From assembly GCA_024704765.1 (NCBI GenBank), contig JAKMXF010000088.1, positions 124,001-188,000 on the forward strand: DNA of 64,000 nucleotides. Reading direction: 5' to 3'. Both the position numbers and the translations under genes were made by a program. Shown here in pieces: positions 9,853 through 20,996 of this stretch. Every line of letters starts with the position of its first letter. Within the stretch, counting starts at the first letter, position 1. The notes under the pieces are model-generated. The model saw only the letters and a list, made by a program, of their open reading frames with translations. It searched no databases and was not told the origin of the DNA. Source of the stretch: Oopsacas minuta (lineage: Eukaryota; Porifera; Hexactinellida; Lyssacinosida; Leucopsacidae).

Positions 9853-11532
9853 CTTTCCGCACGATAATGGAATTTATGATTGACACGAATCGACCCTCAA
9901 TACAATTTTAACACATTTTGTGGACCTCCTGCTGTCCTCCGTGAACCGCAGGTTGGGAACCGTAGTCTATCTACAATTTCACGGAACAGGAATTAAATAA
10001 TATTTTCATCAAATACAATTAAAACCGATTTTAATGAATTGGCTTGTAAAATTTAATTATTTTGATTCATTTATTTTTAGATTTTGTAACCCAATCAGAT
10101 TCATGCTTTTCTTCTGACTTTCTTTCTTGATCTAGAAAATTATAAATACAAGTTTGAAAATATTTTGTGTTTTTGTATTTTAAATTTCGCATGTTTAATC
10201 CACCGCATTCCTATTGTTAGCCCGCCCAAAGGTGAAAATAATCACCTTTCCAATAATATCTTGCAGCGATTTTGTTATAGGTCTTATCACATCGAAATGC
10301 CCCCCTGAAAACGGATTATCATGGCATGTTCTCAGTACAGAAGACAATCTGCTAGCTTCTAATACTTATTTATCACCATGCATCAGTATTCCATTTATTA
10401 ATACATATGGTTTGACTCTCTGACGGAACTTCGATTTAGCATCAACTCGTTCATGAGGAAGAAGACAATAGATTTCTTTCGGATATTTGAGGCCTGAAGT
10501 TGTAGTAAAATACTTAATGAATATTAATATAATTCTGGTCATCCATTCCTTTCGAAATAATCTGGAATATTTTGACTTTACTGTCAACTAGGTTAGAATA
10601 CTGTATTAAGCATATGGTTGGCCAATAAGAAAGGAAAACTAAATTTCTGGGGGTATAATGTGCACTAGGACAGTTTATACCGAGTATTCTGTCCTAGCCA
10701 CTTCATATCCGGGTATATTCTGGTCTAGCCCATAATATGCCCGGTTATATTCTAATGGGGGTATATTTAGGGCTGCTACACCAGACTTAACCAAAATGAA
10801 GAGAATCTTGCAAAATAATGCCTGGAATAAGCTGAAGCTGGCATTAACTGAGCATCCAGACAAACGATGGAAAATTGAGAATTTCAAAGTAATCGAATAT
10901 CACCTAAAGCAGATTGAACCCCCGGGGTTGGGATATTATTACAGGAGGTTTCACCTCATTCGCTTGACAAATTTATTAATACAGCCAGACATATCTCATG
11001 TAACCCCAGAGCCGTTCCAGTAATGCAAACTAACCAGGTCAAACCGGGGCAAAATTTTTCCAAACCAGGTTTTGACAAGGTTGAGCTGGTCATATGGCAG
11101 GCACTCCCCTAATATGATACTAGTATGTATGCTAAATACATACACGTTAAGACGTTCTTAACTAATTTATGATGAGCGTAAATGGTAATGTTACAGGAAA
11201 AATTTAATATTTACTTTATGAAGAACACACAACATACAGTTTTCACATTAACACAACCATAATTTTGAGACTAGCGCTCCCTCAAAACATCTTATTAACA
11301 GAAAAGTTATGATTGATGGAAGTACTGATGCTCTATAATTAGGTTTAACCTGAGAGATAAAAACGGACCTGAACAATAATGTCAATTCGAGAATAGCCCT
11401 GAAAACTAAATGTCGTTTGAACGAATCTTGGCATCCACCAGCCAACATCCAAGGCAACCAATTATAATGTCACCAAACACGAATTGAACATGTAATTGTG
11501 GAATATATCGGAACTAAACATTGAGTAAGTCA
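9853..11532. other. Non-coding interval
   Basis: AT-rich sequence without a supportable gene. Short ORFs lack conserved motifs. A low-complexity patch with repeated GTATA/CTAGCC-like words lies at 10650-10760. Confidence 0.5.
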
Positions 11533-11687
11533 TTAAACGAATACGGCCGGATAAATGTGTGATTTTATGACGTCAAAAGATGCTAAAATCCCGTTTTTGT
11601 GCGTTGATTTGTTAAAATGAAGTGTTAAAATTTTAGTGTTCCTTTTCATTACGAGCGTAAAATTTCAGACTGTAATCGGTTATCTAT
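11533..11687 (+). repeat. ~155-bp dispersed repeat family B, copy 1
   Basis: It runs from AAACGAATACGGCCGG to CTGTAATCGGTTA, with TTAACCG-like inverted ends and the internal word TTTTATGACGTCAAA. Related copies lie at 12978-13118 and, inverted, at 56658-56813. It contains a perfect CRE-like TGACGTCA. No coding capacity. Confidence 0.6.
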
Positions 11688-11710
11688 ATTATTAAAACGC
11701 GATTAATCGG

Positions 11711-11733
11711 TATATATATATATATATATATAT
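11711..11733 (+). repeat. TA dinucleotide microsatellite
   Basis: Eleven or so TA units. Confidence 0.85.
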
Positions 11734-12519
11734 GTAATGTAATATGTTAACCTCTACCGCGAAACATATTGACATCGTAAATTCATGCTATTTTCTTAAT
11801 TAATCTTTTATGACTCTAAATTGCTAAATATGAATTATAGTACGTGTATATAGCTTTCTTTAGTAAATCATAGTATTGTAAACAAAATTTATGTGGTGAG
11901 AAAATATATGGATCATAGAAAATTTAAACAGGCTACAAATGGGACCCTCAAGTACATGACAGGTACACATGTACTCAATGAGACTAACCAGGGGGGGTCA
12001 CTAGGTGTAGGTATTAACCCATAGGGTACTTGATTACAAAGATCATTTTTGGACCTAGCCTCACGAAGTACGCAATACTTCGCCAAATTCTCGCATTTGA
12101 TCCCTACACCACCCCCCGCCTGACATTCCTATAATACTTGGCCTTTTGAATCCAAATAGCATAGTTGTTTAGTCAAAATGTGTTTACATGTCCTTGTTCG
12201 AATTAACAAGAGTAGGACACTATCAAAGAAATACTACCCCCATAGTATTGTTCAGTCACATTTTATATACGTATATAAGTATGTGTACTTGTATGTACCT
12301 GACGGTCCCATTTGTACCCTCTTTAACTTTTCTGAAAGCCATATATTTTATCCTACCACAAATTTCGTCTCCAATATTATGATTTACTAAAGAGACTATG
12401 TTACACGTATTTTAATTTCATATTTAGCAATTCAGAAACAATAAAGTATTATTTAAGAAAAATAGCATGTTCCATAGCATAAAAATACATGTTGATAGAA
12501 GTTTGAAATTTGAATCACA

Positions 12520-12800
12520 GTTACCCCTCAATATGACAAATGTCCTGACGTCATAATTTTGACCAAATGTAACTCATCATGACTGTACAAAACATTACGA
12601 ATTGCACAGATTGCTAACCAAAAGCCACATAAGAGCTCCAGTATTACCACAGAAGGCCATTAGATGGAATTTGGATGGATCATGGATACTAAAAAATTCT
12701 CTTTCTTTATACTCGAGGCACGTAGTGCTGATTGTATTCCGTCGCGTAGCGACAATAAGCACTAATAAATATTACTCTTTAAGTAGCGACCTAGAAAGCA
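12520..12800 (+). repeat. Dispersed repeat family C, copy 1
   Basis: It shares with 24740-24975 and 45200-45520 the words GCCATTAGATGGAATTT or its variants, CTAACCAAAAGC, GTCGCTACGCGA and AAATGTCCTGACGTCAT. Unknown class; probably a degraded DNA transposon. Confidence 0.5.
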
Positions 12801-12977
12801 GCGCTCTAGTGTCTAATAAATTCTACCACAATGAAAATATAATTTTGGCCAATTTCTGGTGAGATTTAAGACTAGAAATGTCCCACACAGCAGATTTTTA
12901 GGTAAAATCTTACAGGGGCCGATTTCATTTTATATTTCTTTGGAAGAACATAGCAGAAACTTGGTCTCTGCATTTTC

Positions 12978-13118
12978 TATTAACCAAATACGACGGAAAA
13001 TTTGTAATTTTATGACGTCAAATGGCGCTAAAATCTCGTTTTTTGTGCGGGAATTGGTAAAATAGTGGTCTTTTCTTTACGAGCGCGCGAGCGTAATACT
13101 CCGACCGTAATGGGTTAA
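12978..13118 (+). repeat. Dispersed repeat family B, copy 2
   Basis: AACCAAATACGACGG ... CCGTAATGGGTTAAA, sharing TTTTATGACGTCAAA and the C/GTTTTTTGTGCGG core with copy 1. Confidence 0.6.
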
Positions 13119-13372
13119 ATGGATTTAATTGTTCTATCATGATAGTCGAACTGTCATGCAACTTGCCAACCAAATAAATGATTGATCGACTATATTTTGT
13201 AATAGTCCATCAACCAATTATCTGGTTGACAAGTTGTGCTATTTGATTGGAGTATTTGGTTGGAGCGGTTTCGATCTCCTTATTAATTCACTCATTACAG
13301 AGCATTATTTTCATATTCGTTGTGACATGCTATGGTTGTAAATATTAGTAAATTAGTACGTAGATAGTCTCC

Positions 13373-13564
13373 ATGTCTAGTGTGAGTACTCCAAATGATG
13401 TTACAGATGAAGAAGATCCATTCTATACTATCATTGAGAAAACTGGTTGTAGTCAGTATCATTTTAATTTGCAAGACTGTTATGACAAAAATAAAGACTG
13501 GAAGTACTGTTCTGTGGAAATGAAAGAGTTCAAACAATGTATGAACAAAACTAAGAAGCAATAA
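13373..13564 (+). CDS. COA4: Cytochrome c oxidase assembly factor 4 (twin CX9C protein)
   Basis: A complete 63-residue single-exon ORF. Residues ~13-20 (DEEDPFYT) and the two CX9C motifs (CSQYHFNLQDC and CSVEMKEFKQC) match COA4/CHCHD8, a small intermembrane-space protein imported by the Mia40 relay and needed for complex IV assembly. The DW between the motifs is also typical. It is shorter than the human protein (87 residues) because the C-terminal Gln-rich tail is missing. The start is the first in-frame Met and gives the expected short acidic N-terminus. It ends about 330 bp before the target site of the P element at 13900. Confidence 0.88.
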   Translation: MSSVSTPNDVTDEEDPFYTIIEKTGCSQYHFNLQDCYDKNKDWKYCSVEMKEFKQCMNKTKKQ

Positions 13565-14254
13565 AATATTAGTTTGTTATTGTTGTTAGTTATTACCATA
13601 TTTATTATTACTATTAGGCCATAGTTAGTTGGAAATATGTTTCAGCTCCCTTTGGAAAGGTCCATTTATCCCAAACAACATCTCCATTTAATCTATAATA
13701 GCAGAGGGTTTTGGTCCAAATCCTCGAGAATAGTGAATTGATGATAATGATTTTGACACATAAGTGATTTTCAATCTATTGTATAATCGTGGAATTTCAA
13801 AATTAATGAAGAGTTCTTCAGTGAATTAATGGCTAATAACATACATGCTTCAAGTTTTTTTACAATTGGTTTATATATGTGATAATTATCTGTTCGTCTC
13901 ATAGACTCCTTTAGAGAAGGACTGGAACGTCGCGATCTCGGGGTTTTTAACTTGAGTCTGAGAGGCTCCAATTAAAAAATTGAAAAAGCATTAGAACCTA
14001 TATTTAACCTGTGGTTGGGGGCCAGACATAACCAAGAAGCTTAAAATAAGAGTATTGGCCACATTTCCCTTTGACCTTAGGCAGATATGAACTTCCTGTT
14101 TTCAACCATATTTCCTTATGTTTTTGGGATATTTGCATGTTTTGTGCAATGGCTGCGTGGTGATGTTTTATTTTTCTTGTTGCAAATATGTCTGCATGTT
14201 TATTGATATTGATTATGCATGATAATGTGTTTTGTTTTCAGCTTTTGTGACAAT

Positions 14255-16836
14255 ATGCCACGTCGTTGCAGCTGTTTTGGTTGTAGAGGAAACTATGATG
14301 GGACGCCTTACCTAAGGGTCATATCCTTCCCAAAGATCCTGAGGAGTGGGAGAGATGGATATTGGCAATGCCGAATGAAGACGAAAGCTTGAGGCGCTTG
14401 AAGGAGATATATATTTGTGAGAGACATTTCAATTGTGAATGGGTGTCAGTAAAGGGTGGAAAGCGACCAAAAGAACCGCCATCAATATTTCTGGAGTACC
14501 GAAATCAGTTTTGAAGCAGGTCACCTCAGCTCCACGCCCAACATCATCTACATCAGAATCAAGAGCTAAGAAAGTGCAGGCAGCTTATGAGGCTGCAGAC
14601 AAGATCCAAGATTTCGACCACTTCTCCGCCAAAATGAGCTCCTATTTTCCTGGCTTTAACTTCATAAAAGACCAGAAAAACCTGTATCTATCAAGAACTG
14701 ACGCTACTGGACAAACTGTCAAGCAGTTCTTTCATTTCCAACAAGTCAGTTCACCATTTGGATTCCTATTCTTGAATAGAGTTGAAAAAGATGGTATTGA
14801 GGTGTCCAAGCAACTATTTCCTTTGTAGAAGAACAGCTTACTCTCGAAATGGTCCCAGATTGGATACATAACTGACCAAGTAACGCCTATGAGTACACAA
14901 GCCAAGAAATTCTTGAGCACGCAATAAGCCAGCTCTGCAAGATGACTGAGGCGCACGAGCTTGCTCATTTCACCTTCCTTCTGTCGCAGCTGTGCCTTAT
15001 AATAAAACCTCCTGATGGACGCCGATTTGACACTGATACTATGATTTTCGCAGTGCAGCTTCACAACATATCACCTAGTGCATACAAAATGATTCGCCGA
15101 TCCGGCTTAATCATTCTGCCATCAACAGAAAAGGTAAAACAGATGCTTGCTAGGAGTCTGCAGGACTCCAACCTCATAACCTTGTTCGACCAGCTTAAGC
15201 CACAGCAGCGTTTGGTAAATTTAATGTTTGACGAGGTAAAGCTGGTCGAGACATTGCGATTTTCTGGAGGGCATGTTCTAGGATACTCTCAAAATACTGC
15301 AGCGGGTGGTGACCATGAAATGCTTGCTTCACATGCTATGGTGGTTGAAGTTGCCTGCCATTTTGGTGGTCCACGCTATATTCTACGCGTTTTGCCCTGC
15401 AAAAAACTAACTTCGGATCAGCTGAAAGAACTCCTTAATGAAGCTGGTTCAGTTGTAGTTGGTGCTGGCGGTACTGTGATTTCTTTAATATGTGACAATT
15501 GCAATACCAACCGCAGTGTTTATTCAAAGCTTGGAGAACCTGGAAGTTGTCAAGTGCTATCGATTCAAGAACAATCTATGTTCTTAGTGTACGACTACTT
15601 GCACATCTTCAAAAATATACGCAACAACTGGATTACTGTTGATAGCAAGACACTCTCATTTGTCGTAGATGGCAATGAGTACAAGCTTACTGGAGTGATA
15701 TTCAGAAGCTTTATGAGATCGACCGAGCTACTCCTATTCGTTTAACCAAGCTGACACACACTGCTATTTTCCCCAAGCCCCTTCAACGTCAGAGCGTACC
15801 ATTGGTATGTCAAGTGTTCAATGACAAGACTGTCGCTGCCTTGAAGACGTTCAAGGGTTCACTGGGCATCAGCGAAGGCACCATCATTCTCACCCAGACA
15901 ATGAGTGAGTGGTTCAAGATAATGAATGTGAAAGACCGTTTCTCAACTATCCGTCTTCGCGACGAATCCAGACAGCCTTGGACAGCAGACTGTACAAGTT
16001 TCACTAGGCTGGAGGAGGCCTGCCAAATTATATCTACCTGCGCATGGCAAGGAGGTGGTGGTCGTAAGCTGAAGCTAACTAAGCAAACTGCTGAGGCCTT
16101 CACTGTGTCCACACGTAATAATGTGGATGCTGCCAAATTGCTTCTGGAGGACAAAGACTTTGACTACGTTCTTCCTGCTATATTCGTGGATGAAGCCTTG
16201 GAAAAGTTTTTCGGCCAAGCCAGACAAAGAAGAGGTGGAAACTTTTACATTGACGTAGTTGACATTATGGCTGCAGCTAAAATTGTAAACTTGCAGACAC
16301 TCAGTAAGCATGACATTATGGTAGAATCGAGTTCTCGTGTGCATGATTGTGACAAGAATTGTACAACTTCCGAAAATCCAGCTGAGCGAAGTGAATTTAT
16401 TGACGAGATCACTCCTCAAGACACTCAAGAACTCTTGAGGTCTGATGATACCCTTAAGCATAAAGTTGTTTATTTGGCCGGATACCTTGTTTATAAATTT
16501 GGTGATAGCACTAGTATGGAGGAGATCATTGGTGATGAAGATGGTAACGAGGTGTCATCTGAGTTCCTAGATAATTTGAATAGAGGTGGACTGAGTGTGC
16601 CGACTATGTCAACTGTCTTTTTTGTACACAATGCCTATAATTTGCATGACCAGACTAAAATGCGTTGCCGCTTTCATTTTGCTGAGCTATTATCCTTTGT
16701 AGCTGCACCTTTAGCAGGTAATAAGGCTGCATGTACTACTTTAGCTAACATTCTATTGAAAGCTCATGTCCTCAATGTAAGTGACAAAGAAAAGTCTTTG
16801 GGATGCCTCAGAAGGCAAGACAAGCTCTCTAACTAA
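14255..16836 (+). pseudogene. THAP9/P-element transposase, broken by several frameshifts
   Basis: The N-terminus is a THAP zinc finger (CSCFGC ... W..W ... ICERHF, then PPSIF in place of the AVPTIF box) spread over two frames. Coding then continues at about 14500-14826, 14942-15745 and 15700-16836 in different frames. The catalytic and GTP-binding regions show family motifs: LMFDEVKL, ICDNCNTNRSVYSKLG, DYLHIFKNIRNNW and, near the C-terminus, LEKFFGQARQRRGG. At least four frame breaks or stops (near 14312, 14490, 14828-14930 and 15698) make it inactive as written. The mutations look single-base, so the copy is not very old, consistent with the intact target duplication. Confidence 0.85.
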
Positions 16837-16900
16837 CGATAGGCATAGACAATGTTGTAATAGACATAGTGTTGTGATATGCATATAATGTAATTACATA

Positions 16901-17070
16901 CAGTAGAACTCGGATAAGACGTCCCCCCTCGGGTAGTCTAAAAAAGTACGTACTATCCGAGTTGTATTTACATAGAATCCTATGTAATAATGAATTTTGG
17001 TTCATAAAATTTAGCACGTACTAAGCCGAAATACGTCTTATCCAGGGTATGTGCTAACCAAGTTCTACTG
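16901..17070 (+). mobile_element. Pogo/Tigger-like MITE nested in the P element
   Basis: The ends are CAGTAGAACTCGGATAAG and ...ACCAAGTTCTACTG with TA on each side (16899-16900, 17071-17072). The same family starts at 55720. It inserted after the P element arrived. Confidence 0.75.
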
Positions 17071-17854
17071 TATATGACAATAAATATCAAATTTGTGCTG
17101 CTATACACTACTGCGTCTCATTACAATCAGCCATCTCTCACCTTTATTTGTTAGACAAAAAAAGGGCAAAAATTACCAAAATTCACCCATTTGACATTGA
17201 AATATGACCTTGGGACCTTTAAGATGACCGCAGGTGGTGTTGAAAATGGCGCCATTGAACTCGCCGTCCTTAAATCTCCTATGTGGACCCGAGATCGTGT
17301 CTCTAGCCCTTCTAGAAGTCATTTTAGCCAGGACTCAAGTTAATCCTTCAGACTCAAGTTAAAACCCCGAGCATGGGAGGATTCAGTCCTTCTTTAAAGG
17401 AGTCTATGGTTCGTCTATTTATTCTAGTTAGAGTTGCAGCCTAGTGTATTTTGCGTCCCTGGCTGCCCGTTTTAAAATATCTCTTTACCGGAAGTGGGTT
17501 ATATTTTGCCCAGGGTAGCTGAGAACTAAAACGATGAGTATAATCTACATAGGTATATTTCAATATTATGTGTACTTATTACTGTGAGTGACTAATTAAT
17601 AGTCACTTGCAGTTATGAGTACACGCATAAATGATTACAAGGAAACAAGAATCTATAGACAGGTTTGTTACCTAATCTTATCTCGAGTTATTTTGACAAT
17701 TTTGAATTGTAATCGAATGTTCAAAAATTACTTCCACTATGGTTAAAGCTTAGACATTTCTGTCGATTCAGAGTTCCGAAAGAATCACAGCGTTCAGGGA
17801 CGAAATTTTGAATGTACATTAGTTTCTGTTTTGTGTAAGTCATTCGGTATAAGA

Positions 17855-18560
17855 AAACCCGTCAATCTGCATATCATCCACAAGAAGATGGGTTGGTTGA
17901 AAGGTCAAACAGAATATTTTTAGATATGCTTCGTTCTTATGCTAAGAGTGAAGATGATTGGGAAAAATATCTTCCATTTATGCTGTATGCGTATAAATAA
18001 CTCTCTTCATTCTTCAACCAAGACGTCATCCTTCAAGTTAATGTTCGGGAGGGTTCCAAGATTAGCTGCTGACGGAATTGAAGAATTAGCTTAGGATGCG
18101 AAATCTTACGAAAAGCAACTGGAAGAAACATTAAAAATAATGGAGGATTAGTCAAAGAGCGCCTTCTCATAGCCATGCAATCTGAGTACTGGTATGATAC
18201 TCATGCATCGAGAGCTGTTTCGTTCAGAGTAGGAGAATTTATTTGGCTAAGTATTCCAATTCGAAGTAGGCTACAACCAAGGTGGGAGGGAGGATGGACA
18301 GTTATGGAGATACTGAGTGAGTTAGTGAGGTAAATATTAGGATAAAGCACAAAAATGTAAGACAGCGAGTGGTACATGTGAATAGGTTGCGAGTGCGATA
18401 TAATGGAAACAAAATACGAGGAGCCTTTTATGAATATTCAGAATGCAAGATTGCTGGAGATAATCTAAATTCTTCTTTGTTAGATATTGAACCTGACAAT
18501 CCCATTCAATTAGTGCCAAGAAAATCTGGGAGGATTAGAAGACTACTTATTAGGCTAATT
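17855..18560 (+). pseudogene. Ty3/gypsy integrase relic
   Basis: The reading TRQSAYHPQEDGLVERSN is the conserved core of a retroelement integrase, followed by LPFMLYAYK. Farther on, 18360-18566 keeps a short open stretch (RVVHVNRLRVRYNG) typical of the integrase C-terminus. Many stops and frame changes lie in between, and no LTRs or gag/pol upstream parts were found. It is an old fragment of a retrotransposon. Confidence 0.7.
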
Positions 18561-18566
18561 GGCTAA

Positions 18567-19499
18567 ACTGTAGGAGGAGGAGAATGTAAGGTAATTAGTT
18601 TAGAAAGCAGATATTTGATTGATTGATACTCAATTATACAGCCGGTATTCATTCTTAGATTAATTAGGTGATAATTTATGTAAAACTAGAGAGATTGCTA
18701 TTCTGTAATAAGTTGTAGTTAATTAATTGTATAATTAAAAACATTACATGAGCATGTAGTGGTTAATTCGAACTGAATTAGCTGATGAATCAGAGCTCAA
18801 TTTTCTTTATTTAGCATACTATTTCCAAATACCATGTGTAATTTTCACTAAAACTGCTAACTACAATTAGATACATTCCAGCAACGTATTCAAACATAGT
18901 TTCTATATTTCGTATTTGTAGAACACGATTGTTACAATAATTTGTCAATTTAAATTATTTTTAAAATTTGCGGGTTGACTGAATAAGGCCGAATTATTAA
19001 TTTCAAAAAGTGGCATAAAAATTTTTGATTTTGTCCTTTCAATATTGGATTAGGTCTTAACTTTCGATATCGGATTGAGTCCCTAGAATTTGTTCTAAAC
19101 TCAAACACTGGAATTTACCTAAAACTCAAATACTCGATTTGTCCCAAATGTACTATAATTTCTCGCTTTAAAAATACACCGGCAAACAACTATGGGGTGG
19201 TCAAGAAGTCTGGACAACAGTCCAGGGATAGATATACACTATTTCAAGGGAAGTACTTCACAAACTACCTGATAGTGAATATAAATAAACAAATCCCACA
19301 AGTTTAGCTGGTTTATCCAATCCGGTCCCTGGGGTGTAACTACCATTGAGGCAGAGGAGGCAGTTGCCTCGCTTTTCGGGTGTTGCCTCATCTCCCTATC
19401 GTAATCGCCATTATATTGTGGCAACTATCCATCCTTGCCTCCTCCCTCTGGGATCTCTAGTTACGCCCAGGCTCTACCTTGACCTTAATGATAAAACTA
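18567..19499. other. Non-coding interval
   Basis: AT-rich; no gene or clear repeat. Part of 19320-19470 (GAGGCAGAGGAGGCAGTTGCC) is locally GC-richer but not coding. Confidence 0.4.
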
Positions 19500-19688
19500 T
19501 AAATTTACAACCTGTGCCGACAGCTTTGTCTATTAAATTTAATTTGTTTAAATAGTGGCACTATTAATTGGAGGCACTATGAAAGGTTAGGTTTAATCCC
19601 AATATACATAGTGCCTCCAATTAATAGTGCCACTTTTTAAACAAATTAAATTTAATAGACTAAGCTGTCGGCACAGGTTGTAATTTTA
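19500..19688. repeat. Snap-back palindrome, arms ~80 bp, 27-base loop
   Basis: The left arm ends GGAGGCACTAT at 19580, the loop is 19581-19607, and the right arm starts ATAGTGCCTCC at 19608. The arms share TACAACCTGTGCCGACAGC with few mismatches, so the transcript or single strand would fold into a long hairpin. The ends are AT-rich and no target duplication is obvious. It is probably a fold-back transposable element. Related short words (GCCGGCACAGTA) occur near 20490 and 32800. Confidence 0.75.
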
Positions 19689-20996
19689 TATTTTTTCCTC
19701 GCTCCACTCGGATTTCAAATCCATCAAACAATATATTTACATTTTACTATGATTAGCCAGTCCATATAATGTTCAATTTGTTTGCAATAATTATCAGTTG
19801 ACTAAATAATATTAATAGAAGGGAATACCGGAGAAGATTTGATCGGTAGAAATTCAAGAGTGTCAAATTCGGAATCAGCGTATTGAATTACCCCCTCATG
19901 CTGTTTGGAACAATCTTCTACGATTATTCAAAGGTTAAATAATCGGGGAAATACAGGTCTTTTAAATTATCCATGGTTAAATTGAAAAATATTATATTCA
20001 TAAATATTATCGAAATAATTAAAGCTACCATTAAATTTATATATTCAATGAATGCATATTATATAAAACACTAGCTTTACCTATTGTATAACTAATAATA
20101 TTTAACATCTAAGAACAATAGAATTATTACCGATGACGTAGTGCTATAAAATGAATATTTTTCATTTTCTTTAAGCCAAAGAACTATAACCAATACAAAA
20201 ATTCTAGAAGAGTACGAAGGTGTAGATTTTTCTCTTTCGAAAGGTGTGAAATTTGGCACCTTTTCTTTCATAATTTTTGCTAGAGGCCAGACAATAGTTT
20301 AACCAGTGTGAAATAGTGGCACTTTGTGTCCGATTGATTAGCAAAGGGGAGAAGCACACCCGACGAACATCTTCAATAGTTCTCACACCATATATCACCT
20401 TAATTCTATACAATACAGGGTTGCAGACCTTCCACGGAGAAAAAAATATAAGACCCATTTCAACTGGGCCACTATACTAAAGTATAGCCGGCACAGTAAA
20501 AACAAAATGAATTAAACATCTTCCAAAACATTTACACATTTTCCATATGCTAAAATCTATAAGGTGAATCTGCCTAAGCTACAAAGCGTCACTCACTTAA
20601 GATATTATAATGCACATGCTCCTAAATTTATTGTTACCAGCATTTGCATCAAATCCACTTGATCAGAAAACAACCCTTATTCATTCTAAATGTTCCGAGT
20701 GATTATGCCTTGTTCCAATGCTTTATATACATTCCTGGTCATTTGCTACTGCACTGGTCTCAGCTTTAGGAGCATTTCAGGGGCAGGTCCATGATTATTC
20801 AAAGGGAGGTCTAAGCTTGAGCGTTACTATCACTATAAAGGTATTTGGGGTAATTACTGGATATATTACACAAAAATAAATAAAGGGGATTCTTCCCTCT
20901 AGACCCTATCCTTGGATCCGCCCCTGCATTGCTCAATCTTGATTAGGAGCAGTTTCAGTTTTCATAATTAAAATTTTTCTGTCGAATTAGAATAAC
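19689..20996. other. Non-coding interval upstream of amylase
   Basis: No supportable gene. 20280-20500 contains repeat words (AAATAGTGGCACTTT, GCCGGCACAGTAA) related to the palindrome at 19500. Confidence 0.4.

Larger units (their letters stand above)
13900..17408 (+). mobile_element. P-element-type transposon, 3.5 kb, with perfect 8-bp TSD
   Basis: The ends are inverted repeats of about 26 bp, beginning CATAGACTCCTTTA and differing at few positions. They are flanked by an identical GTTCGTCT (13892-13899 and 17409-17416), the 8-bp duplication size of P elements. Subterminal sequences (TTAACTTGAGTCTGA) are also inverted, showing a wider terminal inverted region of about 70 bp or more. It carries a THAP/P transposase gene (14255-16836) and a younger pogo-like MITE at 16901-17070. 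Confidence 0.88.
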
